Part shown: piece after piece, positions 23,601 through 35,600 of the stretch
How the letters are laid out: every line of letters begins with the position of its first letter
Position numbering within the stretch: the stretch's first letter is position 1
Assembly (NCBI GenBank): GCA_963377175.1
Contig: CAUJNA010001591.1
Location: 190,001 to 254,000, forward strand
Direction: 5' to 3'
DNA: 64,000 nt
Source of the DNA: Effrenium voratum
Taxonomy: Eukaryota > Sar > Dinophyceae > Suessiales > Symbiodiniaceae
The notes under the pieces: model-generated
The model's database searches: none
Told to the model about the DNA's origin: nothing
What the model saw: the letters and a program-made list of their open reading frames with translations, nothing else
Made by a program: the position numbers and the translations under genes

Positions 23601-26600
23601 GGGATGCAGAATCACGGAGCCAAGGAGTGTCGGGCAGCGAAGAAGTCTTGAGGGTGCCCTGGGGGGGAGAGGGACTCCCCCATAGGGTCAGAACTCTCGC
23701 ACCCCCACACCGGAGCCCAGGAGGGCGGCCCGTTGATGGTCGACCTCATGTGTGGTCCCAACATGCCCCTGGCGAAGGCGTTTCTGTTTTGTGGCTGGAG
23801 GGTGCTGCCCATCGACTGGTCGCTGGACCCGGGGCACGACCTGTCTAACCCGGTGAGGCAACAAGCACTGGAGGCGCCGATGCGGTCAGCAGCCTTCACA
23901 GCAGCAGCTCTGGACTGCTCCACGAAATCCAGGGCCAGAGAGATCCCCAGAATCTTTGCGGACGGCCGCCCAGGTCCCAAACCGCTGCGTTCTGAGGCAC
24001 ACCCAGAAGGTTTGCCCGGGCTTGACCCCAAGAACCAAAGGCGGGTGGACGTGGACAATGCGGCATGCTCCTGGATCCTGAAGCAGCTCCAGGCTATAGC
24101 AGACGATGGCAGAGGGGCCCTGCGGGAGAACCCGGCTCGAAGCCTCCATTGGTCCCTCCCGCAGGAGGAGACCATGATGGAGTCCGGCCTCTGGTACGAT
24201 ACAACGTACTCGGCATGCGTTTTCATGTCAGCGCGTTGCAAACACCAGCGGCTGCGGCACAACATCCATGAGATCGAGCTGATCCACCCCCGCGAGTGCC
24301 ACCATCAGCATGCAGCCTGGGAGTGGGATCCTTGGGAGGACACCCAGGGAGACACCAGTTCCCATCCAAGGAGGAGGCGGAGTATTCGGCCACCCTGGCC
24401 TTCGCCATTGCGGTATCGGTCAGTTGGTGGGCGGTCCGAGAAGGGCATGCCCGACTCCACGTGCCTCGGATGCCGCCGCTGGAGGCGTGTGGCCGACGGC
24501 AACACTGGCTGGACATCGATCCCAGAGCTATGCGTAGCTGGGCCATGACTCCGCTGGCCATCACACTCGGGTTGCCACCACTGCATCCCGAGAAGCGGGC
24601 ACGGCTGCTCACGGTGGTACGAGTGGCGGACGTACTTGCCGATGGTAAGCTGCCTCCGGACGTGGTTTACGTGGGTCAGGGCCACCACTCCCACCGGGTC
24701 CCACGGTCTCAGTGGGCATCACCGTTCGTGCAGGGGCACACCTGTACGACGGACGACTGGCTGCCGCTCTACGTGGACTTCGTCCTCGCCAATTTGCAGG
24801 CGGAGCTGCCTGCGCTGCCAGGCAAACGGCTGGCATGCGATTGCGGCCCGGACGGTGTCTGCGAGGCAGATGCGCTGGCTGGGATGGTCTTTGATGCGAC
24901 CCATCCGGATGCCGAGGCTAGCCTGCCCAGAGTCACTGGGAGGCGGCACAGGCAGGCCAGGGGCTCTGTGGTCAGGGCGGCGACCATCATGGGATCGCTC
25001 CGAGGCAGTGACGCTCTGCAGTCGATGTCACTCTGGTTTCCGCAGGAGGACGTAATCTTGGCCTTTCGCAAGCTCTACCCGGCAGAGTGGTTCCAATCTT
25101 TTCAGTGGCCCATGTTGGAGGACCTGTTGAACAAGGAACCCTTTACGTGCTACTTGGACTGGCGCCAGAGCCGCGGGATGGAGTGGGACGGACCCCTGGG
25201 GCCGCCCTCTTCGTCCAACGCTAGTCGGAGGCGGCAGCGGTTGGCAGAGGGGAAGCAGCATGGAGCCTACAACCACAAGGCCTCCATTCCACCTCTGGTA
25301 GGATATGGGCTGGAGCCGGACGCCCATTTCGCCGCATCCCTGCAGTGGACCCACACGGCAACCCCGTTGGAAGTCCCTCCTACGTTGGACGACGACCTGT
25401 GGTACGCGGCCAGCATGGTGATGGAGAATCACGACCTAAAGAGTCGCCGCCAGGCGTCCATCGGGGCCATCAAGGAGCTGAAGCGCAGGTGGGCGCCGGT
25501 GTCCAAGCACCTCGTGGCCTTCCAGTCCGAAGCCATCCGAGGAGTTACCTCGAAACGCGATCTGGGTTTGCTGGGGCTCTTCGTCGTCCTCATGCAGTGG
25601 GGCGACTTCGCCCTCCCTCACGGCTTCATCAAAGGCCTTCCAGCAGTGGGCTATGCCCCTCATTACGGAGTCTTCCCCCACCAGCCCGTCGAGGCGATCG
25701 CCCACTCGGAGGTACTGGCTGGTTGGGAGGAACACAACGCCGCCACCATCGCAGGAGTGCGGCCGGGTTCCACGGACTCCTTCGTTCTTGAGCAGTCCAC
25801 AAAGGATCACAAGGACAGGTTTTGCACCCCCCCGATGAACCTGAGCCAGCTCAAGCGGTATGCCAAAGGAGACCCATACCGGCTCATACCTCGCTGTGTC
25901 ATCACACAGGCGTCTGGCAAGCAGCGTCTGATAGACGACGCAGCACGGGGCGGGCAGTCTGCATCGTCCAGAGATGCCAACAAACTTGTTTTGTGTACGC
26001 CGCTCCGCCCAGCGCTCCACGTCCAAGCCGCGGCAGCCTGCCTTCAGGAGTGCACCTGGGAGCGGTTCGCGCAGCAGGGGCAGTGGACGGGAGCTGGAGA
26101 TGATTGGCCGAATGCCTACCGCCACTGTCCTATGTCACGACAGGAGGCCCTGGCCTGCGTAGTAGTTTGGTACCACCAAGAATGGCAGGAGCCGGCCTTC
26201 CAGGTGTACCACGCCCTCTTGTTCGGCCTTCCGTTGGCGGTCACCTCCTTCAACCGCTACTCCCGGATGGCAGAAGCTATGGGCAGGCGTTTTCTGGCAA
26301 TTATGGTGTCCATGTATTTCGACGACAGTCACATCACGGACCGCGCAGTACACGGCCCATCAGCCCAGTGGAGTTTTGGTGCCCTCAACGACCTGCTGGG
26401 CACCCCATTTGCTGAGGAGAAGCGCCAGGGAGCTGCGGATGTCGGTACCTTCTTGGGGCTTGATTTCGATCTCTCGGAGGTCCACACACATGGGCGCGCG
26501 CGGTTTTGGGTTCGAGAGCGACTCGAACAGAAGGTGCTCACCTTCATGCGCGAAGCCAGGAAGAGCGGGAAGTTCACCCCGGGTCAAGCCGCGAAACTCT

Positions 26601-29600
26601 ACGGCATGGTCAACTTCCTGGAGCATGGCCTCTTCGGGCGCATTGGCTTGGGCGAAATCCAGGCGTTGAAGGAGCACCAGTACGGGGGCTCCAGCAGAGC
26701 CAACGCCAGCCTCCTGGCGGCTTTTGACGTGTTGGAGGCTATCATCAGTATGCGCCCCAGGAGAGAGCTGATGGTCCTCCCCATGGATGTGCCAAGGGTG
26801 GTGGCTGCCTCGGATGCGGCTTTGGAGGCACCTCGTCAAGGATCCGGCGGATACCACTTGGTCTTCCAGGACGGTGGCGTGCAGATTCGGGAGGCCTTTG
26901 TGGCCATCATCCCCACGCAGACCTATGACATGTGGGGACCAGGAGACCATAAAATAGCCCAGTTGGAGCTTTTCATGGTGGTGCACGCCCTTACGGCGAG
27001 ACCCGACCAATTCCGCGGGAGACGCGGAGTGTGGTTCATCGACAACATCGCCAGTCTTATGTGTTTGATCAGGGGCAGGAGTGACAACCCCGACTTGGCC
27101 AAGATGGCGACGTATATTCAGTGTTTGCTTTTTGCGTTGCGAGCCTCACTTTACTGGGAATACATTCCATCCAAATCCAATTGGGCCGACGCGATCAGCC
27201 GATTAGGACCCAGTGACCCATGGTACAGGGCCAACCACTTCAAGTTGAATTTCAGTCTTTTCCCTCCAGCTCTACTGAGGCTTCCGTACCGAGCAGTGAT
27301 TACCTTTGCTGAGTTCCTGTGAGTGCATTGGGAGAGTTGTGAAAGAGGTTGTGAAAGTAAGTGCGTTGGGAGATGTATCCTGCTTGATGCAGGGCATCCA
27401 GAGCTTATCGGGGGTAAACCCGATGTGCCGAGGAAATCGGCGAATTGACTGGGCCACAGCATGAGGAAATTCATGCTGTGGATACCAATGCAAATCCCAC
27501 AGGAAAAGGTGGGTTGTCAGGCTATCAGACTCGTAGCGCATCGCTGGAGTGAAAATGCTGCGGTGCTGTTTATGTCAAACCTCCTTGGGAATGTAATCCT
27601 GTATCAGGTTGGAAGGCTTGGGTTTACAGGCTTCATTCTGCAAGGAGTGTATTGGATCATGCGGGGCCTTTTGGCTCAAGCATGATCCAAACTGGCTAAA
27701 TTTTAACCCCACCCTATCCCGCCCTAGGTCACCGGCCCCCCTAGTTGGGACGTCCGTGATCTTTGAAGAGCGCGCCGCGCTTGGGGAATGCCTGGGGGAC
27801 CAGGCCCCCAGTCAGTCAGTTAGCTCTGTGGTGGGAGATGTATCCTGCTTGATGCAGGGCATCCAGAGCTTATCGGGGGTAAACCCCTCCCTTGTTGCAG
27901 GGATCATAGGATAACTACTTGAAAGGGGTCTCCAAACAAATGTGCGTCTTTAATTGCCATGCTTCTTTGTAAGGTTTGAATGCTCGACCCTCAATTTTAG
28001 AGATACCATTTTGCCATTCGACGCATGACCTTGCCCACCACACCAAACATATAAGCAGCATAGGTTTACTATCTATATATACACATACATATATACACAT
28101 GAACACTTTTTTTTGGGACACACACACACACACTTTTTTTGGGGGGGAGGGGGGGAGAAAGCGTTCGGAGCGCCTCCTCGCGACCCTTGCTGCCCCTGTC
28201 AGGCTCACCAACTTCGCCCCCCCAAAAACGCGCGCGACGGAAGCCATGCGGCCGTGGGGGACCGGTGCGCTCACCGTGCGCTCGCCGTGGGCCGCAGGCG
28301 CTTGGAGCAGGCCTTCCAGATGGTGCACAGCTTCACAGAGCAGTACGGCTTCAGGGCCAACATCCAGGCGAGATGTTTCTGTGAAATGTTTGCAGGTGAT
28401 ATATGCATTTACTCTCATCTAGAATCTAGCCTCATGAAGACTTCCCCCCTGTTTTGCCCGGAGGGTCCAAAAAGTTGGTATTTGCCAGTGCAGTGGAGCA
28501 CAATAGCCGCGAGGCACAGCTGAAACAAGTTCATCACACACCAACACCAACACTTCATGGATCACCTGATCGCTTGTTTCCACCTCAGCTGCCGGAAGAT
28601 ATTCCTCCTCTCCAGGAGCTTTGCTTGTCAACCAGAGCTTGGGCTTCTTGGCAAACCTCCCGGATCCGAAAAATCGAAGAACAAACAAAAAGAAAAAACG
28701 AAAGCCACAAAAATGCCGTCGATTCGACGCGGCCGAGCGTCAGGTCTACACCTGCCTCATGCAGGCCTGCTTCCACAACCGCCAGGGCCAGCGCGCGGTG
28801 GCGCTGCACGATCAGGCGCGTCTCGGTCGGGGCGACGGAGTCGGAGGACTGCAGGGGCCCTCACCGGCCGTGAACATGTGCACAGGGAACCACTCTGGAA
28901 ATTGGTTGGCACATAGTTGGCGGACAGAAATCCCGAAATACCAGAAAGTGGCTATCCGGGTTCTCGGACTTACTGTTGGCGGTTTCCCGTCAAGCACCCG
29001 TGAGGGTAAGGATGCTCTACCAAATGAAGGGCGCCTGGTGTGGGATGGGCCACGTTTCTCGCCCAACAAGTTGTTGGGCATGCTGATGCTGCGGGCAAGG
29101 TGATGAATGTCCAATGTCCTTTTGCAAGTATGCAACCCCTGAAATCAGTGAGTCACTGTTAACTGTCTATATATATATATATATATATATTATGTGTATC
29201 ACATCGGGAAGGTGCCGCAACATGCTCGAGAGTCGGCGACCTTTTCCTGGCCGCCATCTTTGTGCGTTGGCTTCGACGTGTCAGGCAAACAGGTTAAGAT
29301 GCTGAGGGAAGTGGTCCGAGTTTACTCCAAATATAACCACGGTTCTCGGCGCCGGTGGTAACCTGCTTGCCTGACCTTGGAACAGTCAAACAGTCAGGTG
29401 GTCAAGGAAGGCGGCTGCATGCCTGATGAGAAGACCTATACTGCCCGGGCTCCCGAGTCGATTGAAAGCCTGGCGTCATGCCCAAACAAGTCCCAGCAAT
29501 TCCATGTCCCTTGTGGCGAAAACACCTGTTACAGTTCCTTTAAAGACCAAAAGGAAAGGGTTGGTTGCCGAGCATAGAAATGTGCGATAGACGGGATGGG

Positions 29601-32600
29601 TTCCCTTGATTTTCTTTCGATCAAAAAGGATAGTTGATGTCTACTTAAACTTGTTCGGGTATGATGTGAACTGACCAAGTGACCTGGAAAATCCATATTT
29701 TCCAAAAGCCAGCCTGCAAGACATGGGTCCTTGTGTATTTGAGTGGGGAAACCATGGTTGAAACCATGGTTGGTTGGTATTTACGTAGGGGAATCGACTC
29801 CGAATCCGTTGGGTTTCTGAACGGTGCGAGCGGATGTCGCAACTCCATCCCCATGAATTACTTGTTGCCCTTCAGCCCTGGAGGAGATTTGAAGGTACAA
29901 GCTGTTGCGTCGCGGTGGTGGATCGATCCCCTCGCTGAAATGCAAAGCGAGTCAATTGAATCTAAGCTTGAGGTTTTCCATGCTTGGTTCCCAACACAAT
30001 AGCTGTTCTGTTCTTTTTGGTTGACTCGGCTTGGCAGGCTAATATTTAGTTTCTCTTTGGGGTAAGAACATGGAAGTCAGCTGTCAAATACAGGGGTCCT
30101 TTGGCAAAGAAGATTCTTGGGCTCTTTCTTAAATGTATCCCCAGAACTGGCCGTCCAACGACCTTTGGCGACACCGGCTCCAACGCACCCCTGGTCCAGG
30201 AGTTGGAGGTGCCAACCCGGTGTTGAACCATGAAGCGCGCTTCTTTTCCGCATAGGCTTCATGGTCTGGTAATTCGGTCGATCAACGTTGGGTTACATCT
30301 TACATATTTGCCCTTTAGAATGATGATACTAAAGTCAACTCGCAGGCTCAGGGTTGAACATTGCCCAAGGAGGCTTCTTGGTTTGGTTGGTTGGTTGGTT
30401 GGTTGGTTGGTTGGTTGGTTGGTTGGTTGGCTGGCTGGCTGGCTGGTTGGTTGGTTGGTTGGTTGGTTGGTTGGACCTGCGTCCGAGGGTCCAAGCTATT
30501 TTCCCCAACGCCTGCTGCGGAGGTCATGGTCCGCGGATGCCTCCAGGGAGGTTTGGTGGACAAGGCCCTGCAGGTTGCGCGCTGCGCATTCCACCTGCCG
30601 CTGGGCAGAAATGCCCGAAAAGAAAGTGAGGTTGGTGGAAAGGGGGATTATAGGGAACCCATCCATTTGAGGGGTTCCTCTATAGGAAGACAAGCCCAAA
30701 TGAGGATGTTGTGTGTTGCTAGTACCGCAGCTCCGGGTGCAAGGGGTCGTTCCGTGCCGTTGTTCGGGTGTTCGCTGTCCTGCAACTGTGGGTTTTGCCG
30801 TGAGGAGGGCTCGAGGCATGTCAGATGGCCTCTCAGAGTCATCGTGTATTAGTGAGGGGTGCGATCCCTTTGTAAGAAGATACCACCCCAAAATGTCTTC
30901 CTTTGAATGTCATCCCTTTGTACCCAGAAATGTCTCATAGCTTGGTTCAAATTTAAATGGCAACCGGTAAGGAGCCAAGACCGGAGTTTCCTGAAATTCT
31001 AGGGGACACTTCCCTATTCTTTCCAGGGATCCTTCTTTCCCAAACACCATCAGAACCCCAGGCGAAACAGATCCGGTTTTTGAAAAGCACGATGGTAGAA
31101 AAGAATGGAAAAGGAATCAACTCCTAGGAAAGCTTGGCTTCCGTTGAACCCCCCTGACCCCGCCAAAACGCAAGGGGCCACGCAAGTTCACCGCGGCCTA
31201 ACACCCGAACTTTGGGTCATGTCCGTTTTGGCTTGCCTTCCCGGCCCAGCTTCGTTTGGAAGACGGTGGCATCTAGGTCCCCCAGCTAGGTGCCCTGAAA
31301 GCCGTTTCTTTTTTGGGGGAGGGTTCCCCTACTAAATTAGACTACAGAAAAAAGCACCCTTGTTCTAACCTCTCTACTGGAGGACCACACCAGCAACGGC
31401 TTTCCATGCACTAAGCCTGGGCGTTTGCTCACTGTCAGGAACTGCAGACCGAATTGCCGCCTGATGGGGGGGCGAATGGGAGCAAGCTGTTTGGCTTGGC
31501 CCCTCCTGCCTTTTCGGGCTATCCTCAATCTTCTCGGCCCGAATCGGAGAAAAGGCAACAAGCAACACATGGGCAGACGAAGGTTTGGGCCCAAGAATGA
31601 GTGGGGCCTTCCGCTCGTGAAGACCCCGGATTTGAATTGTGCCTCAGGTGGCCCAATTTCAGCCTATTGTGGACCCTATTCAAATAAACATGATTTTTCC
31701 CACCAGCACCCCCCCAATCACTGCCTTTTGGACAGTACTTGCGATTTTGGACATAGGAAAATGTAGCTGGTGGTGGCAGACTCTAAATCTTCCAACTTCC
31801 GTCGGGTAAGCGAATGGGGGTTTCTTTATTTTAGGGTATACTTTTTTTGGTGGTTTTAAAGGTCAACTCGTCCGTCCCAGGCCGGGCCACGACATGCGGC
31901 AGACCTGCGTGATGCAAGGGGTGGGGGGCTGAGAGCCTTGCGCCGCGGAGGGTGAGCTGGGAGTCTGGGAGTGCCGCTTTTGAGAAAACGGTGGCTGGCA
32001 AAGGGACACCAAAAGGACACCGAAGGGCCAGCCCAATTTTCTTACGAGCTCATACTTGGCCAAGGCTTTTTTTGGGGGTCCAAATCCTTGAATCCAGCTG
32101 ACAAGCTGGGGCGAGCTAGCAATTCGGGGGAAGGTACAAAGCCTGCGAACAGATGGGGAGAGTGAAGAACCCAAACCTGCAACCCTTGGCATTTCCGCAC
32201 ATTTCAACGAGCATGGCAACTGCTGGTTTGAGCTGCTGCTTTTGGAGGGTAGCAAAAGAAATGAACAACACAGAGTTATATAAGTTGATAAACCAGGAGG
32301 TCAAGGGCACAACGGGCTGCAGGGGTTCCTGATTGTGCTCCAGGGGCCTTTTTGTAGGATCATTTGGGCGTCCCGGGCCCTCTTGGACGTGGGAACACAT
32401 ATCAAAGTCAGTTCCGCTCAAGGGCCGACTTTGAGAAGGGCAAAATCAAAAGAGCATGTTTTCAGAAGCCCCTCTAGACCCCTTTGTTGCTCAACGACCC
32501 ATCTTTTCAGAAACCAGCAACCAGGGGGAACATCAGTTGTTTCAAGAACGATGCTTGGACAGAATGAGGAATCAAGCTCTAGAACCCTCTCAAAAAGACA

Positions 32601-35600
32601 ACTGTTGATGAGTACTGTTGCGCCCCTGGCCAACTGCACAATTCCCTATGGACGCGAATTTATCATTTTTGGATGAGCTTAGGTTGATATTGCTTTGCGC
32701 GAGCAACTTGTCCAGTTGACTACCCTCCAGACTAACATGGACGCTCCCACCCTTTAAGACTTGGTTCCGTTTCTAGGGGCCTTTTGGGAGTTTCCATAGA
32801 GGGAGTGTACAGATGTTGGGCTTCCCAAAAGGGGTTCTAATCAAAGGGCAGCAATCCCGCTTGAAGTGCTCCCGCTGAAGTGCTCCCACTGCTTGGGTGC
32901 AAGGTATCCCAAGCTGAACTCTTGGCCGTGAAAGGAACAACCCCTTCAAGGTCTCACCACAAATCCTAGGCTCATATTTTCTTTCTTTCTTTCTTTTCCT
33001 TCCTTCCTTCCTTCCTTTCTTTTCTTTCTTTCTTCCTTTCTTCCTTTCTTTTCTTTTCTTTTCTTTTCTTTCCTTTCTTTTGGACAAAGTTTTCCTTGAA
33101 AGTGAACCACACCAAGCAAGCCGGGCGCCCGGTGTTTGTATTTTCCCCCGGCCAACGGAGATCTAGTTGCACGCCGAACCGTTCGGCAGCTTCCGGCTCG
33201 CTTGTCTCTCTCGCGTGCTTAGGTGGAGATGGGCTGCCTTGAGGCGGGGCCGGGAAGCCGTCAGGTTGGTTGTTCGCATTGGGGATTTGAACCCCTGGTT
33301 CTTGAGGAGATCAAAAGAGCCCTCCCTTAACCACCAAACCACCAATCCAAACCACCAAGTAGAGGGAAGCTGACAAAAGGCACAGAAGGCTTCCCGGCAA
33401 AACATAAACTAACAGGCGACGTATTGTGACTCGGCGTTTGCGACATTCGTAAAGGTTTTGTTTGGTTCATAGTATATAGGAATCCCAGATTCTTGGTTGG
33501 TGAATTTAGCCACTGGGCTCAAACCGGCCAGTGTCCGGTAGTTCTATGGGAGAGAGCGGTCTCCGCGTTTCAGCCGTTGGCGAATTATGATTCATGATTT
33601 GAACCAGAAGGGATGGTTGCAGAATGGCTTTAACGTGCGGATCGCGTTAAATAGTTGTTTGAATATGTTTAAAGAAGTGCCGGGTGGTAACCAAACGAAT
33701 CAAAGGGCACTCTTTTCAGCCCATTTAATTTCAGAGACTGCTCCCCTAGGTGAAGGTTCTCCCTCCAAAAGACACCCCCTATCGGTTTATGAATTCATTG
33801 GAGTGATCCAACTTAATCTTTGGCGGAACCAACCAATGGATGTTTTGGGTGGGGAGGCACTTTCGAGGTGGTTCCAACTCTTATTTTCAATCTTCATACT
33901 CAAATGTCTATTCTTTGTAGTAGAGTTCTACTTGCCTTTTCTATCTTAGATGTGTTTGTCTGCTTAGACAACTCAATATATGTCTGTCTTGTCTATTATC
34001 TATTTCTCGTTCATGGGATTTTCAGTCAAATCTCATTCATACTGTGGATGGACGAACTCCTGCACCAAGAAACCCTGGTTTCTGATGATTCCCCGGTAAA
34101 TACCAACAAATGCCGGTTTCATCCATGGTGTCCATGTGGTGCGAAACGAAACGGATTTCGCAACCATCGACGGTGTCTGTTCTTGAGTCTCCTGTTCCTT
34201 GCGCCAAGCCCTGGCCAGGAGCTCCTGGGGTCCGTGTCAGCAGAGAAGCGTGAGGCCTTGACCAAGGACTGGGACGCGTCTTTTGGCCCGTGGCCGGGGG
34301 TTCCCTAGCCGAAGGTCAAAACAGGGACGCTCGTGATTCGGAGGCTGGTTGTTTTCGCCTTTTGGTGGTGTTATATGGGTGTGCGTTTGTAAAGGTAGCC
34401 ATTTTTAAAGAACACCAACAGGAAACCAGCATTTTGAGGGGTCCCCTAAAAAGCAAAAACAACAACGAATAAAACACTCATAATTAAGCATGACCTCAAA
34501 AGCTCAAAAAGCGATCATTTTGTGTGAGTCGTTTGGTTTTCCCGCCGGGGAACGGAATCCTGTTTGTTTGCAGTTTCTTGGGGGGGGGGGAATTGCCTGA
34601 GGCACTTCTTGAAGGGTGTGTTTTGGCTGCGGGTTTTTCACTAGGCTCACTGCTTCCTGGACTTTAATCTTTCTGGGAAGACCATTATAGTGGTAAACAA
34701 CAAAATCAAACTTTCTTTGGCCAATCCACTCAGGAAGTGAGTAGGTGATGAACCCCGCTGGTCCGACCTATTCGGGAAAATTGCTTTGCACAGTGCCAGG
34801 TTCTTTGGAACATCCTTGGAGTCGCCTTAGGCTTCAGCTTTTTGGGTCCTGTGCTAAAAAAGGTGCCATCCCTTTTTGGATGTTTGTCAAAGCCAAAGCC
34901 TCAGTTGATCAAGAGAAACCTGAGGGTCCTTATCCTTCAGCAAGTTCCTTTGAGCCAAAGGGTTGTATTTTTTTCTGGGGCAGCCTGTGGATTCTTTACT
35001 TTTGAATGGGTTTTGAAAGGGAAACAGAAAACCGTTGCCACTTTGGATGTCCAAATCTCCGAAATACCCAGAATATCTTTCTCAAAGGTCCCTTACCTAT
35101 CAAGGTGCTTGATTCCCCTGCTGTCAATACATGGCGTCCCCAAGGCACAAGGCCTTTGGACAAGCGCTTCAGGGGTTGACGGTAAGTGCCTGGCAACTAT
35201 TTTCAATCGTTTGAGGGCCTAGATGCTCCCCTGCAAATTGACATGGACCCCGAAAACCAACATTTTGGGAGGAGTTCTCAAAGAGTCGGGGAATCGCTTC
35301 TTGGGTTCCATATTGATCTGCAGGTAATTAGAGCGCGGCTGCATGGTATCCATAACCCAAATTACCTCATAATCTTGAGAATAATGCGTGTAATTTATCC
35401 ACTTGGGTCAGTCAGAAAAGCATGCCCCTCCCGGAACAGTGGAGTCATCATATGGTCAAGGCTATCCTGAAACTGGCTGGTTTCATGATGGTTGCCTCTC
35501 AATATCTTTTCCGAAAGGATAAAGGACCTAATTTGTTTCGTAGCAAGATGTAGTGATTCTCGAAGGCAAAGTGCAGGTGACTTTTAGTTTCAATTGACAC

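Larger units (their letters stand above)
18249..27886 (+). mobile_element. PAT-like DIRS retrotransposon with accessory domains
   Basis: This 9.6-kb element has split direct repeats in the order A1 (18,249-18,360), ORFs, B1 (27,367-27,421), A2 (27,596-27,707), B2 (27,832-27,886). Each repeat pair is identical. That order is the published architecture of PAT-type DIRS elements, which copy through RNA and integrate with a tyrosine recombinase. The coding content agrees: a recombinase-like ORF, a Gag-like ORF, and an ORF with reverse transcriptase (YFDD) and RNase H. Unusual additions are a cysteine-phosphatase-like domain, a methyltransferase-like domain and a DUF4326-like domain. The element lies in the sense direction in a PPR intron. 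The ORFs contain several frameshifts, so this copy may be defective, or the assembly may carry indel errors. The GC-rich coding sequence contrasts with the flanking introns. Confidence 0.92.
28368..30522 (+). other. PPR introns between 28.4 and 30.5 kb
   Basis: Apart from the exons at 28,744 and 29,398, this interval holds the AT repeat and the GGTT microsatellite. The rest is unassigned. Confidence 0.5.
30600..34218 (+). other. Intron-like sequence, 30.6-34.2 kb
   Basis: It holds F5 copy 2, F1 copy 3, the exon-like piece at 31,881, the CTTT tract, the tRNA-like remnant and F7 copy 2. No other coding region is convincing. Confidence 0.45.

Noticed and set aside
30354..30629. Gly-Trp-Leu-Val repeat frames
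   Set aside because: Translation of the GGTT microsatellite; the real exon starts at 30,523.
32946..33172. Lys/Arg/Glu-rich minus-strand frames
   Set aside because: Translation of the CTTT tract.
33262..33350. Functional tRNA gene
   Set aside because: The B box is good, but the acceptor and anticodon stems do not pair; kept only as a remnant.
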